This document shows positions 33,989 through 41,534 of a DNA stretch of 53,309 nt, in pieces; the first letter of the stretch is position 1, and each line of letters begins with the position of its first letter. The notes beneath the pieces were generated by a model. The model was not told where the DNA came from, made no database searches, and saw only the letters and a list, made by a program, of their open reading frames with translations. The stretch is from Rhizobium sp. EC-SD404. GTDB lineage: Bacteria > Pseudomonadota > Alphaproteobacteria > Rhizobiales > Rhizobiaceae. The stretch lies in contig NZ_LR701457.1 in assembly GCF_902498825.1 (NCBI RefSeq), positions 1 to 53,309 on the forward strand. The letters are read 5' to 3'. A program made the translations under genes and the position numbers.

Positions 33989-34344
33989 ATGAGCCTGCAC
34001 ATCGTCGTGGGGGACCCTGGCCTGAGGGACTCGCTGATGGTCATCCTCAGAATGCATGGATACGAGGTGAAGGCCCAAGCCGGCTTGCGCTCTCTCCGGC
34101 AAAGCGGGGTAGCTGGTCATGATATGGTCATTGTCGATCAAGATCTGCCGCCCGGCGAGGCAGGCCTACTCATAGACTGGTGGCGGCAAAACACAGCTGG
34201 TGCGCGCTTATCGTTCTGACGGGATTGAAGGGCCGAGCCATGAAAGCGAGTTGCGGGGAGACCGGAAGCGCGGCGCTATTACCGAAGCCGTTTCAGGCTG
34301 CTGAACTCCTGGCGCTCATCCAGATGCCGGAAGCGATGGGGTAG
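33989..34344 (+). pseudogene. Single-domain receiver gene with a frameshift
   Basis: The frame from 33989 reads as a receiver domain (MSLHIVVGDPGLRDSLMVIL ... VIVDQDLPPGEAG) with Asp50 as phospho-site, then stops at 34219. In the next frame the missing part continues at once as IVLTGLKGRAM ... ALLPKPFQAAELLALI, with the conserved Thr and Lys, ending at TAG 34342-34344. A single-base change near 34203-34208 explains this. It could be a broken third component of the fixLJ locus, a sequencing error or a programmed frameshift. Confidence 0.75.
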
Positions 34345-34429
34345 GGGATTTCCCTGAGAGTTAGGCCGAATATTCCGACAGGGAGCAAGAGCGTAGTCTT
34401 CCGGTACCCAATTCCGGAGAGGCCAGCCC

Positions 34430-35092
34430 ATGTTGTTTGCCATCACACCTTCAGGCGAAGAGAAATCTGCCGCCGCAATGGGTATGCGCCGCAGCTTTCT
34501 GGCCCGTGAAATCATCTGCCAGCAAGGCGATACTGCCGAATGCGTCTACCGGCTCGGGCACGGCGTCGTTATGCTTTACCAGATACTGCAAGACGGAAGG
34601 CGTCAGATCGTCGATGTTCTTGACGCCGGCGATTATTTTGGCTTTGGGGATGGTAATGTCCAGGATTGCTTTGCTGAAACGCTAACCGACTGCGAAATCA
34701 CTGTTTGGCGCATCCGAGAGGCGCAAAGCTGCCCCGTCTGGTGCGAAGGGTTCTCCCGCGGGGTGCAACGCAAGCTTGGCGCTATGCATGATCATGTCAC
34801 GCTGCTGGGCAAGAAAACGGCGCTTGAGCGCGTCTCCAGCATGTTGATGCGCCTCGTGCGCGAATGCGCCGGTCGTGTCTGCCGGGGCGCACCTCCATCC
34901 GGCTACGCTACACGCATTCATGACCTTCACATGTCCCGCCAGGAAATGGCCGACTATCTTGGCCTCACACTGGAAACGGTGAGCCGTGCAATCTCGCAAT
35001 TGAAGCGCGATGGGCTGATTGAACTACCGCGACCAAGCCAGATCGTGATCAAGGACCCCTGCCGCCTGTGTCGTCTCGCAGTGTTGCACTGA
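34430..35092 (+). CDS. fixK: FixK-type Crp/Fnr regulator
   Basis: A 220-residue Crp/Fnr protein with an N-terminal beta-roll (FLAREIICQQGDTAECVYRLGHGVVMLYQILQDGRRQIVDVL) and a helix-turn-helix (MSRQEMADYLGLTLETVSRAISQLKRDGLIEL). The Glu-x-x-Ser-Arg recognition helix matches proteins that bind TTGA-N6-TCAA. No N-terminal four-Cys cluster is present, so FixK rather than FNR is the better name. GGAGAGG precedes the start. Its position after fixLJ fits the classical FixL-FixJ-FixK cascade, and the boxes found in this window are its probable targets. Confidence 0.88.
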   Translation: MLFAITPSGEEKSAAAMGMRRSFLAREIICQQGDTAECVYRLGHGVVMLYQILQDGRRQIVDVLDAGDYFGFGDGNVQDCFAETLTDCEITVWRIREAQSCPVWCEGFSRGVQRKLGAMHDHVTLLGKKTALERVSSMLMRLVRECAGRVCRGAPPSGYATRIHDLHMSRQEMADYLGLTLETVSRAISQLKRDGLIELPRPSQIVIKDPCRLCRLAVLH

Positions 35093-35772
35093 AGATCGCT
35101 GTTTTTGATCCAAGACAATAGCTGGCGTTTTCGGGCTCAACTACTTATTGGCATGCGGCTCCGCAGCTGCGGGCATGGATCCAGATGGTATTGGACTGAA
35201 ACTCTCCAGCGCTTTCTTCAGCATAGTGATCGAGCCGATCTGGCCCGCAATCTTCCTAGGCTTCCCGGGGCAGACTTGGTTCAGAAGAGCTGGGTTTTGA
35301 CACCGAAACGTCTGCAGACCATGACTCCGGCCCGTCGGTTGGTGTTCCCGACTGACTTCGAATTTCCCATGATGGCCGATGCGGTTTTTCATGTAAAACC
35401 TGGATCGCCAAAAGCGAAGTTGGAGGCCGAGGAGCTACAGCAGCTCTCAAAACGGATTGAGCGCGGTCGAAGGTCGTCTTCGCGATCAGCTAAAACTCAA
35501 CGGCAGCTACTCAGTTTTCAGCGCCCATAACCGGACCGTCTGGGTACGGCCCGGAAGGCGCCAGTGGGAGAATACTTCCCGACCTGCGTATACTAGAGTC
35601 AACGATCGTACCGGGTGCGGACAACGGAATGGCAACCGCTTGCCACGCGTCTCCTGAAGCGGGTCACCCTTATCGAACTAGCGCGACCGGCAACCTGCAG
35701 GACCTCACATCATCATCGAGCCAATACGAGAGTTGATATAGGCGTCCGATACAAGCAATAGACGCTCGGGAC
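35093..35772. other. Gene-poor stretch with repeat copy F
   Basis: No supported gene. Open frames on both strands (35105-35530 plus, 35141-35392 minus) overlap, lack family resemblance and have no convincing ribosome binding sites. Repeat copy F covers the middle. The region marks the change from the oxygen island to the copper island. Confidence 0.4.
35475..35590 (+). repeat. Dispersed intergenic repeat, copy F
   Basis: CTCAACGGCAGCTACTCAG, TTTTCAGCGCCCATAA, CCGGACCGTCTGG (decayed first palindrome), a CGGCCCGGAAG spacer and GGGAGAATACTTCCC, a partial version of the second palindrome. The order of all five modules is the same as in copies A and D. Confidence 0.65.
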
Positions 35773-36246
35773 TCAGGCCGCACCATAGCTGGAGAAGACT
35801 TCGGTCGACCCATCGCGTCGGATCAGGAACACTTCATAGGCCTCGCGCTTAATCTCCGGGCCCATGCCGGGCGATCCGTAGGGCATCCCAGGCACGGCGA
35901 GGCCAATGGCGTCCGGTCGCTCCTGAAGCAGCCGCCGGATATCGGCGGGCGGGACATGACCTTCAATCATGTAGCCGGCGATCCTGCCGGTGTGACAAGA
36001 ACCCATCCCTTGCGGGATGCCGTTGTCGATCTTGTAGCGCGCAAGCGTCGTGCCCATGCTCTCCTCGACAGTCACCTCAAACCCCTCTGCCTGCATGATC
36101 TCGACCCAGGCCGAGCAACATCCGCAGTTCGGATCCTTCAGCACATGGAGAGCAGGTCGTGTGTCGGCCATGGTGGGGACCGCTGCGGCAACCGATGCAG
36201 CGCATGCACCTAGGATGAAGCCTCGACGGGAAAGTATCAGATCCAT
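35773..36246 (-). CDS. Exported DUF411 metal-binding protein
   Basis: A 157-residue protein from the ATG at 36246, preceded by GGAGGAA. The N-terminus is a Tat-like signal (LSRRGFILGACAASVAAAVPTMA). The mature part has the DUF411 signature DPNCGCCSAWVEIM with three Cys, MGSCHTGRIAGYMIEGHVPPADI and GLAVPGMPYGSPGM. DUF411 proteins are periplasmic copper- or metal-associated proteins found in copper resistance loci. It lies 108 bases downstream of copA on the same strand and may share its transcript. Confidence 0.88.
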   Translation of the reverse strand: MDLILSRRGFILGACAASVAAAVPTMADTRPALHVLKDPNCGCCSAWVEIMQAEGFEVTVEESMGTTLARYKIDNGIPQGMGSCHTGRIAGYMIEGHVPPADIRRLLQERPDAIGLAVPGMPYGSPGMGPEIKREAYEVFLIRRDGSTEVFSSYGAA

Positions 36247-36354
36247 CTCTTCCTCCATATTTCGAGGTGTCCAGCGCGATCCCTCACGGTGGCTCGAGCC
36301 ATGTCTACCGCAGACGGCCACCGCATGCCATGCGGCGCATTTTACAATGCCTCG

Positions 36355-38868
36355 TCATCGACCGACGTCGGCGATTGGAGTCCGAAAGCGTTTCAGCCTC
36401 ATCGCATTGCCCAACACGAACACGCTCGACATCGCCATGGCTCCAGCCGCGAGCACTGGCGACAGGAGCCAGCCGAAGGCGGGATAGAGCGCACCTGCCG
36501 CAACCGGGATAAGCGCGGTGTTGTAGGCAAAGGCCCAGAACAGGTTCTGTCGAATGTTCCGGATCGTTGCCTTGGACAGCGCAATCGCATTGGGAACGCC
36601 CATCAGGCTGCCCGACATCAGGACCACGTCGGCAGCCTCTATGGCGATGTCGGTTCCCGTACCGATGGCGATGCCGACATCGGCTTCGGCCAATGCGGGC
36701 GCGTCGTTGATGCCGTCCCCGACATAGGCTAGCCCGCCGTATTGGTGCTTAAGCGCTCTGACGGCTTCCACCTTGCCGTCCGGCAGCACCTCGGCCACAA
36801 CCTCGTCGATCCCGAGCTGTCGTGCAATGGCATCTGCCGTGCGCCGATTGTCGCCGGTGATCATCGCAACCTTCAATCCTAGGGCGTGCAGGGCTCGGAT
36901 TGCCTCGGGCGTGGAGGACTTGATCGGATCGGCGACGGCAATGATTGCTGCAAGCTTGCCGTCGACGGCGGCATAGAGAGGCGACTTGCCCTCGTCGGCC
37001 AGCCGCGCGGCAATTGTCGCGAACACCCCTACATCGAGCCCGAGCTTCGCCATGAACCGATCGGCTCCGATTTCAACGTGGCGTCCGCCGACATCGGCGC
37101 TGACGCCATAACCCGTGATGCTCTCGAACCGGGCCAGATCGGACAGCTTCAGCCCGTCTGCCTCAGCGGCTTCGACAACGGCGCGCGCGATCGGATGCTC
37201 CGATTTCCTCTCCACCGAGGCCACCAACGCCAGCACCTCTTCGCGGGCATGACCGACAGTGGTCTCCAGGTCGGTGAGTGTGGGCTTGCCTTCGGTGAGC
37301 GTTCCCGTCTTGTCGAGTGCGACGACGCGGGCGTCCTTGAGCGACTGCAGCGCTTCGCCCTTGCGGAACAGCACGCCCATCTCAGCGCCACGCCCGGTTC
37401 CGACCATGATCGACGTGGGCGTGGCGAGGCCCATCGCGCAGGGGCATGCGATGATCAGCACGGCGACCGCATTGACGAGCGCGAAGGTTATCGCAGGCTC
37501 CGGGCCGAGCACCGCCCAGACGAAGAAGGTCAGAGCTGCCGCCGCCATGACGGCAGGCACGAACCATAGCGTCACGCGATCAACGAGCGCCTGAATGGGA
37601 AGCTTGGATCCCTGCGCCTCCTCAACCATGCGAATAATCTGTGCGAGCATCGTGTCGGCACCGACTGCGGTTGCGCGGAATGTTAGCGCACCAGTCTGGT
37701 TGACGGTGCCGCCCACCACGGTCGCGCCTGGCCTTTTTTCGACCGGCACCGGCTCGCCCGTAATCATGGCTTCGTCGACGAAGGACGCGCCCTCAACGAC
37801 CTCGCCGTCCACGGCAATCCGCTCTCCGGGGCGGACATCGACAAGGTCGCCTGTCACGACGTCAGCAAGCGCCAGCTCGACAACCTCGTCATCGCGTCGA
37901 ACGCGCGCTGTCTTCGGCTGGAGACCGACAAGGCGTTTGATCGCTTCTGAGGTCCTGCCCTTGGCCCGAGCCTCGAGGTAGCGGCCTAGAAGGATCAACG
38001 TGACGATGACCGCGGCCGCCTCGAAATAGACGTTCACGGTGCCTGGGGGCAGAAGCTGCGCCGCAAATGTCGCCACGACCGAGTAGGTCCAGGCCGCCAG
38101 CGTGCCGACCGCAACCAGCGAATTCATGTCCGGCGCGCCCTTGATGATCGCCGGTAGTCCGATCCGGTAAAAGCGCAAGCCTGGCCAGAACAGCACCACT
38201 GTCGTCAGAACGAACTGCAGATACCAGCTTTCGCGCATGCCGACGGTGTTCATGACGAGGTCATGAACCGCTGGGATGAGGTGCGAGCCCATTTCCAGCA
38301 CGAATACAGGCAGCGTCAGGAGGGCCGCAACAGTGACGTCGCGGCCCAGAGCGGTTTGCTCCGCCTGCTTTCGGGACGCATGCGCCTCGTTGTCTTCGCT
38401 GCCGCTGACCATACGCGCTTCGTAACCTGCCGAGGCGACTGCAGAGACGAGATCGCGATCCGTGACTGTGCCGGAGGTCGAAAGCGACGCTCGTTCGGTG
38501 GCCAGATTCACGGTGGCGGACGCGACGCCCGGAACTGCAAGCAGCGCCTTTTCCACGCGCGCCACGCAGGACGCGCAGGTCATGCCGTCGATAGCGAGCG
38601 TGATCGAACGGCTCGGAACCTCATAGCCTGCGTCTACGATCGCCCGAACCAGACTGGCCTGATCGACAGGCTGGACCAAGGTTACATCGGCTCGCTCTGT
38701 GGCGAGGTTGACCGTCGCCTTTCCCACTCCTTCGACACGGTTCAGGGCCTTCTCGACCCGCCCGACGCAGGACGCACAGGTCATCTCGACGATAGGAAGC
38801 GAAACGGCGGTTAGTTTTAATGTCAGGTTGGAAGCGATCTTGGCGCTTTCAGTCGCGTGGACGTTCAT
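36355..38868 (-). CDS. copA: Cu(I)-exporting P1B-type ATPase
   Basis: A CopA of about 837 residues. Two N-terminal HMA domains carry [14 protein letters not shown] (about residues 30-45 from the chosen start) and [14 protein letters not shown] (about 96-110). Eight membrane helices, the transport motif [34 protein letters not shown], the HP-containing nucleotide domain (SEHPIARAV) and [18 protein letters not shown] follow. It pumps Cu(I) to the periplasm. The start at 38868 has GGAG six bases upstream; an ATG at 38880 is also in frame. A CueR-type promoter lies about 40-60 bases upstream. Confidence 0.95.
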   Translation of the reverse strand: MNVHATESAKIASNLTLKLTAVSLPIVEMTCASCVGRVEKALNRVEGVGKATVNLATERADVTLVQPVDQASLVRAIVDAGYEVPSRSITLAIDGMTCASCVARVEKALLAVPGVASATVNLATERASLSTSGTVTDRDLVSAVASAGYEARMVSGSEDNEAHASRKQAEQTALGRDVTVAALLTLPVFVLEMGSHLIPAVHDLVMNTVGMRESWYLQFVLTTVVLFWPGLRFYRIGLPAIIKGAPDMNSLVAVGTLAAWTYSVVATFAAQLLPPGTVNVYFEAAAVIVTLILLGRYLEARAKGRTSEAIKRLVGLQPKTARVRRDDEVVELALADVVTGDLVDVRPGERIAVDGEVVEGASFVDEAMITGEPVPVEKRPGATVVGGTVNQTGALTFRATAVGADTMLAQIIRMVEEAQGSKLPIQALVDRVTLWFVPAVMAAAALTFFVWAVLGPEPAITFALVNAVAVLIIACPCAMGLATPTSIMVGTGRGAEMGVLFRKGEALQSLKDARVVALDKTGTLTEGKPTLTDLETTVGHAREEVLALVASVERKSEHPIARAVVEAAEADGLKLSDLARFESITGYGVSADVGGRHVEIGADRFMAKLGLDVGVFATIAARLADEGKSPLYAAVDGKLAAIIAVADPIKSSTPEAIRALHALGLKVAMITGDNRRTADAIARQLGIDEVVAEVLPDGKVEAVRALKHQYGGLAYVGDGINDAPALAEADVGIAIGTGTDIAIEAADVVLMSGSLMGVPNAIALSKATIRNIRQNLFWAFAYNTALIPVAAGALYPAFGWLLSPVLAAGAMAMSSVFVLGNAMRLKRFRTPIADVGR

Positions 38869-38908
38869 CGTCAACTCCATTGGCGAATGCTGTTGGAGTT
38901 CTTCTGCT

Positions 38909-38931
38909 CTTTCCAGTCACTAGAAGGTCAA
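38909..38931 (-). promoter_or_regulatory. CueR-type promoter for copA
   Basis: On the leftward strand TTGACCTTCTAGTGACTGGA shows the -35 TTGACC and the CueR dyad (CCTTC...CTGGA). A nearly identical element on the other side, TTGACCTTCCACGTACTGGA, drives the divergent copZ-like gene. The two lie back to back, 26 bases apart. Confidence 0.75.
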
Positions 38932-38957
38932 CACCTATTTTCACGTGATGTCGCCCC

Positions 38958-38988
38958 TTGACCTTCCACGTACTGGAATCCCCATCTT
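38958..38988 (+). promoter_or_regulatory. CueR-type promoter for the copZ-like gene
   Basis: TTGACCTTCCACGTACTGGA contains the -35 hexamer and the CueR dyad. Nineteen bases separate TTGACC from CATCTT, the long spacer typical of MerR-family promoters. It lies 34 bases before the start at 39022. Confidence 0.75.
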
Positions 38989-39021
38989 CCGTTCGAGCCC
39001 GACTCATCGAAGGAGAATCCC

Positions 39022-39219
39022 ATGAAGTTTCAGATCGACAACATGACGTGTGGCGGCTGCGCCCGGAGCGTCACCAAAGCGATCCATTCGTTAGACCCAC
39101 ATGCAAAGGTCGACATCGATTTGCCCCAGAAGAGCGTCAACGTGGCGTCTGTTGCTGACGAGTCAGCGGTTGTGGCAGCCCTCGAGGATGTCGGATATCC
39201 GCCCCGCCGTGCGGCGTAA
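39022..39219 (+). CDS. copZ: CopZ-like copper chaperone (HMA domain)
   Basis: A 65-residue heavy-metal-associated domain with the metal site MTCGGC (residues 8-13), a ferredoxin-like beta-alpha-beta-beta-alpha-beta length and the C-terminal ALEDVGYPP. It would deliver Cu(I) to CopA and CueR. AAGGAGA precedes the start. It is divergent from copA with its own CueR-type promoter. It could also be called a generic HMA protein. Confidence 0.9.
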   Translation: MKFQIDNMTCGGCARSVTKAIHSLDPHAKVDIDLPQKSVNVASVADESAVVAALEDVGYPPRRAA

Positions 39220-39306
39220 TGCGACAGGACGCCGTTGTGAGCTGAAACCCCGGGCCTATATGTCGAATGCATTGTTGATTTCATGATCCAGAGGTGCAGA
39301 GTACCG

Positions 39307-39684
39307 ATGAAGCGGTCTGATCAAACATGGCGACTTGCACTGGCAGTCCTGGTGGCATTGGCCGTCATCCTCGTTTGGCCGCCTCTTACGTCGGATGCCG
39401 CTTCTTCCACCGATCACGTTGCAATCACGGCTTTGCAAAGCCACGACGCACACGCCCAAGATATCGGCGCCAAGCGGGTTCACAATGGTACCTTTGACGC
39501 AGACTGCCAGCCCTCGGCAGTCGGTTGCTGCATGATGGCTCATTGTCATCCGGGCATGTCTGTCGACGCACCCGAAATGACCATCGTTGTTGCCCGAAGC
39601 GAGACGACGGTTGCCGCGCCAGTGCGCGGCTTGGGCAACAATCCTGGCGTCATCCTGCCCCCTCCACGACGCTCGTGGCTGTGA
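39307..39684 (+). CDS. Exported or membrane-anchored Cys/His-rich protein of copper island
   Basis: A 125-residue protein from the ATG at 39307. A hydrophobic N-terminus (WRLALAVLVALAVILVW) serves as signal or anchor. A Cys/His patch (GCCMMAHCHPGMS) follows about residue 75, suggesting metal binding in the periplasm. No named family is recognised. It lies between copZ and the DUF305 gene, 35 bases before the latter, so it is probably co-transcribed from the CueR-type promoter. The role is inferred from context only. Confidence 0.7.
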   Translation: MKRSDQTWRLALAVLVALAVILVWPPLTSDAASSTDHVAITALQSHDAHAQDIGAKRVHNGTFDADCQPSAVGCCMMAHCHPGMSVDAPEMTIVVARSETTVAAPVRGLGNNPGVILPPPRRSWL

Positions 39685-39719
39685 TCGCGCGACAATTCAT
39701 ACATTCAGGAGAACTCAAG

Positions 39720-40214
39720 ATGACGATTACAAAGACGACCCTCGCCGCGGCAGTCGCCGCAATCGCGTTCTCGGCACCTGCTTTGGCGCAGGATTCCGAA
39801 TTCCAGCTGCCCGAGCAGTGCACTTCTTCGACCGCCATGGGCGGAATGGACCACTCGGCAATGGGTCATGGTGGCATGGAGGGAGATCAGGCCGCCGCCA
39901 TGGATTCCGGGATGATGGACATGATGGGAATGGGCGGCATGGACCTGGAATCCATGCCCGAGCATGTCCAGGAGAACATGCGCCGGATGATGATCAGCAT
40001 GCCAGCAATGCACGAAGGCATGATGATGGAGGATGCCGACGTGGCCTTTGCTTGCGGGATGATCGCTCACCATCAGGGCGCCATCGACATGGCGGAGGTG
40101 CTGCTTGAGCATGGCGAGGATTCGCAGATGCGCGCGCTCGCCGAAGAAATCATCGCTGCACAGGTCGGCGAGATCGAGCAGATGACCACGTGGTTGGCTG
40201 AAAACGCCAACTGA
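39720..40214 (+). CDS. Exported DUF305 Met/His-rich protein
   Basis: A 164-residue protein from the ATG at 39720 after AGGAGA. Residues 1-23 are a signal peptide ending ALA. A Met/Gly-rich stretch (GMMDMMGMGGMDLESMP) and two His-containing repeats precede the DUF305 core (FACGMIAHHQGAIDMAEVLLEHG ... EEIIAAQVGEIEQMTTWL). DUF305 proteins are periplasmic, four-helix, copper-associated proteins. A strong terminator follows the stop codon, ending the copZ operon. Confidence 0.9.
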   Translation: MTITKTTLAAAVAAIAFSAPALAQDSEFQLPEQCTSSTAMGGMDHSAMGHGGMEGDQAAAMDSGMMDMMGMGGMDLESMPEHVQENMRRMMISMPAMHEGMMMEDADVAFACGMIAHHQGAIDMAEVLLEHGEDSQMRALAEEIIAAQVGEIEQMTTWLAENAN

Positions 40215-40221
40215 GCTGCTG

Positions 40222-40253
40222 CTGGCCGCGCGGGGCGACCCGCGCGGCCAGCA
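40222..40253 (+). terminator. Strong intrinsic terminator after DUF305 gene
   Basis: GCTGGCCGCGCGGG and CCCGCGCGGCCAGC form a perfect 14-base-pair stem with a GCGA tetraloop, followed by ATTTTCG. It closes the copZ/Cys-His/DUF305 operon 7 bases after the stop. Confidence 0.92.
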
Positions 40254-40278
40254 TTTTCGCTGATCGCTTAGAAACGTC

Positions 40279-40309
40279 TTGAGCTTCCAGTGGCTGGAGC
40301 CCCTAAATT
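40279..40309 (+). promoter_or_regulatory. CueR-type promoter of cueR
   Basis: -35 TTGAGC (40279-40284) and -10 TAAATT (40304-40309) with a 19-base spacer containing the dyad CTTCCAGTGGCTGGAG. This is the MerR-family geometry, so CueR probably autoregulates. Confidence 0.78.
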
Positions 40310-40335
40310 GAGAGGCCAAGGTCAGGAGACGCGCC

Positions 40336-40737
40336 ATGAACATCGGAAACGCCGCCAGACAATCAGGCCTGCCGCCCAAGACGATCCGCTACTACGAGGA
40401 CATCGGTCTGCTAACCGCCGATCGGGCTGCCAACGGGTACCGCGATTATTCCAGCGAAGACGTTCACCGGCTCCGCTTTGTCCAGCGATCCCGTAGCCTC
40501 GGATTTTCGGTCGAAGAATGTCGGCAGCTGTTATCGCTCTACACCGACCGCGACCGCGCCAGCTCGGATGTGAAGGCGATCGCAACCGAGAAGCTCGGCG
40601 AAATCGACCGAAAGATCGCGGAGCTGACCGGACTGCGGGATATGCTCGGGCATCTGGTCGAGAACTGCCACGGCGACGCCCGCCCCGAATGCCCGATCAT
40701 CGACGGGTTGGCGGCAACGACGCGACCAACAGCGTGA
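40336..40737 (+). CDS. cueR: Cu(I)-responsive MerR-family activator CueR
   Basis: A 133-residue MerR regulator. The winged helix-turn-helix (MNIGNAARQSGLPPKTIRYYEDIGLLTADRAANGYR) is followed by the dimerisation helix, and the metal loop CHGDARPEC carries two Cys seven residues apart, as in CueR (Cys112/Cys120). The family distorts promoters with 19-base spacers, and such promoters lie before cueR, copZ and copA and possibly before the second P-type ATPase. A Met-rich peptide gene follows after 12 bases. Confidence 0.93.
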   Translation: MNIGNAARQSGLPPKTIRYYEDIGLLTADRAANGYRDYSSEDVHRLRFVQRSRSLGFSVEECRQLLSLYTDRDRASSDVKAIATEKLGEIDRKIAELTGLRDMLGHLVENCHGDARPECPIIDGLAATTRPTA

Positions 40738-40749
40738 AAGGCTGAGACA

Positions 40750-40878
40750 ATGATGGAAGATGGAATGATGATGGGCGACGGCATGATGTGGGGAATGGGG
40801 CTCGGGGGCCTCCTGCTCGCAGTGTTGTTGGTGCTCGTCGTTGCCGCCCTCGTGAAATACATCTTCTTCAAGCGGTAG
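40750..40878 (+). CDS. 42-residue Met-rich single-pass membrane peptide
   Basis: Encodes MMEDGMMMGDGMMWGMG followed by one transmembrane helix (GLLLAVLLVLVVAALVKYIFF) and a basic end. Eight of the first sixteen residues are Met, a composition typical of periplasmic copper ligands. The gene begins 12 bases after cueR, so it is co-transcribed. No family name is known to me. It is shorter than usual annotation cutoffs. It probably offers a Met-rich copper site at the outer face of the inner membrane, which is inference. Confidence 0.75.
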   Translation: MMEDGMMMGDGMMWGMGLGGLLLAVLLVLVVAALVKYIFFKR

Positions 40879-40975
40879 CGCTCTCGAAGCTGTTGACGCT
40901 GAGAGGCTTTGCGATTTTCTCGCCGAGATGAAAAATCGTGTTAACAGATACACCGTAAGCTGGTTGTGATAACAG

Positions 40976-40988
40976 GGCTAAATTAGCC
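40976..40988. promoter_or_regulatory. Palindrome upstream of the RND efflux operon
   Basis: GGCTAAATTAGCC is a perfect 6+1+6 palindrome about 50 bases before the first gene of the exported-protein/RND run. It may be an operator for a regulator not in this window. Confidence 0.4.
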
Positions 40989-41035
40989 GTAATCTCCATC
41001 CCAAATGACCTCCTGATTCGGATCGTGGAAGCTTC

Positions 41036-41467
41036 ATGCTGCAGGGCTTGCAAAAGATGTCGGTGTTGCTTGCGGGCTTTGTGCTCGCAGGATCGATGTT
41101 TTTCAGCACGACAACGGCACAGGCTCATGGGGTCCACGCAGAGCGGACCGCCATGCGTGCAACATCGATCCAAGCCCTTGCGGTTGAACTCGCGGATTAT
41201 GTTCAACGCATCGACGATCAAGACGCGAAGTCATCGGTAACAGAGCCGTCGATCTTCAAAGCAATCGATCGACCGACCACTCCCGATCGGGGTGCTGACA
41301 GTTCATGCTGTGGCATTGGCACCACCGGGTGTTTTTCAGGGATTGTGAGCGAGATTGTTGCTCTCCCTCCGATTTTCCCTGACGGAATGAATTGGCACAT
41401 CGGGCCGAATGGAATGGCCGACATCGACAAGGATGGCCTGATCAGGCCCCCTCAACTCTCTGTCTGA
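41036..41467 (+). CDS. Exported Cys-containing protein upstream of RND genes
   Basis: A 143-residue protein with a signal peptide (MSVLLAGFVLAGSMFFSTTTAQA) and a mature part with a Cys-Cys-x5-Cys motif (SSCCGIGTTGCFSG). It starts the run leading to the RND adaptor 16-67 bases later. Similar small exported proteins sit in copper/RND loci of rhizobia; I know no function. An ATG at 41057 is an alternative start that gives the same signal peptide. Confidence 0.7.
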   Translation: MLQGLQKMSVLLAGFVLAGSMFFSTTTAQAHGVHAERTAMRATSIQALAVELADYVQRIDDQDAKSSVTEPSIFKAIDRPTTPDRGADSSCCGIGTTGCFSGIVSEIVALPPIFPDGMNWHIGPNGMADIDKDGLIRPPQLSV

Positions 41468-41534
41468 ATGACAAGGCGGAGGCATGCGAAGCTTTTGCAT
41501 GCGTTCTTTTCTATGTTTCAGACCGGGGTTTCCG

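Noticed and set aside
35105..35530. 141-codon frame covering repeat copy F
   Set aside because: The frame runs into the repeat and has no start signal or family match.
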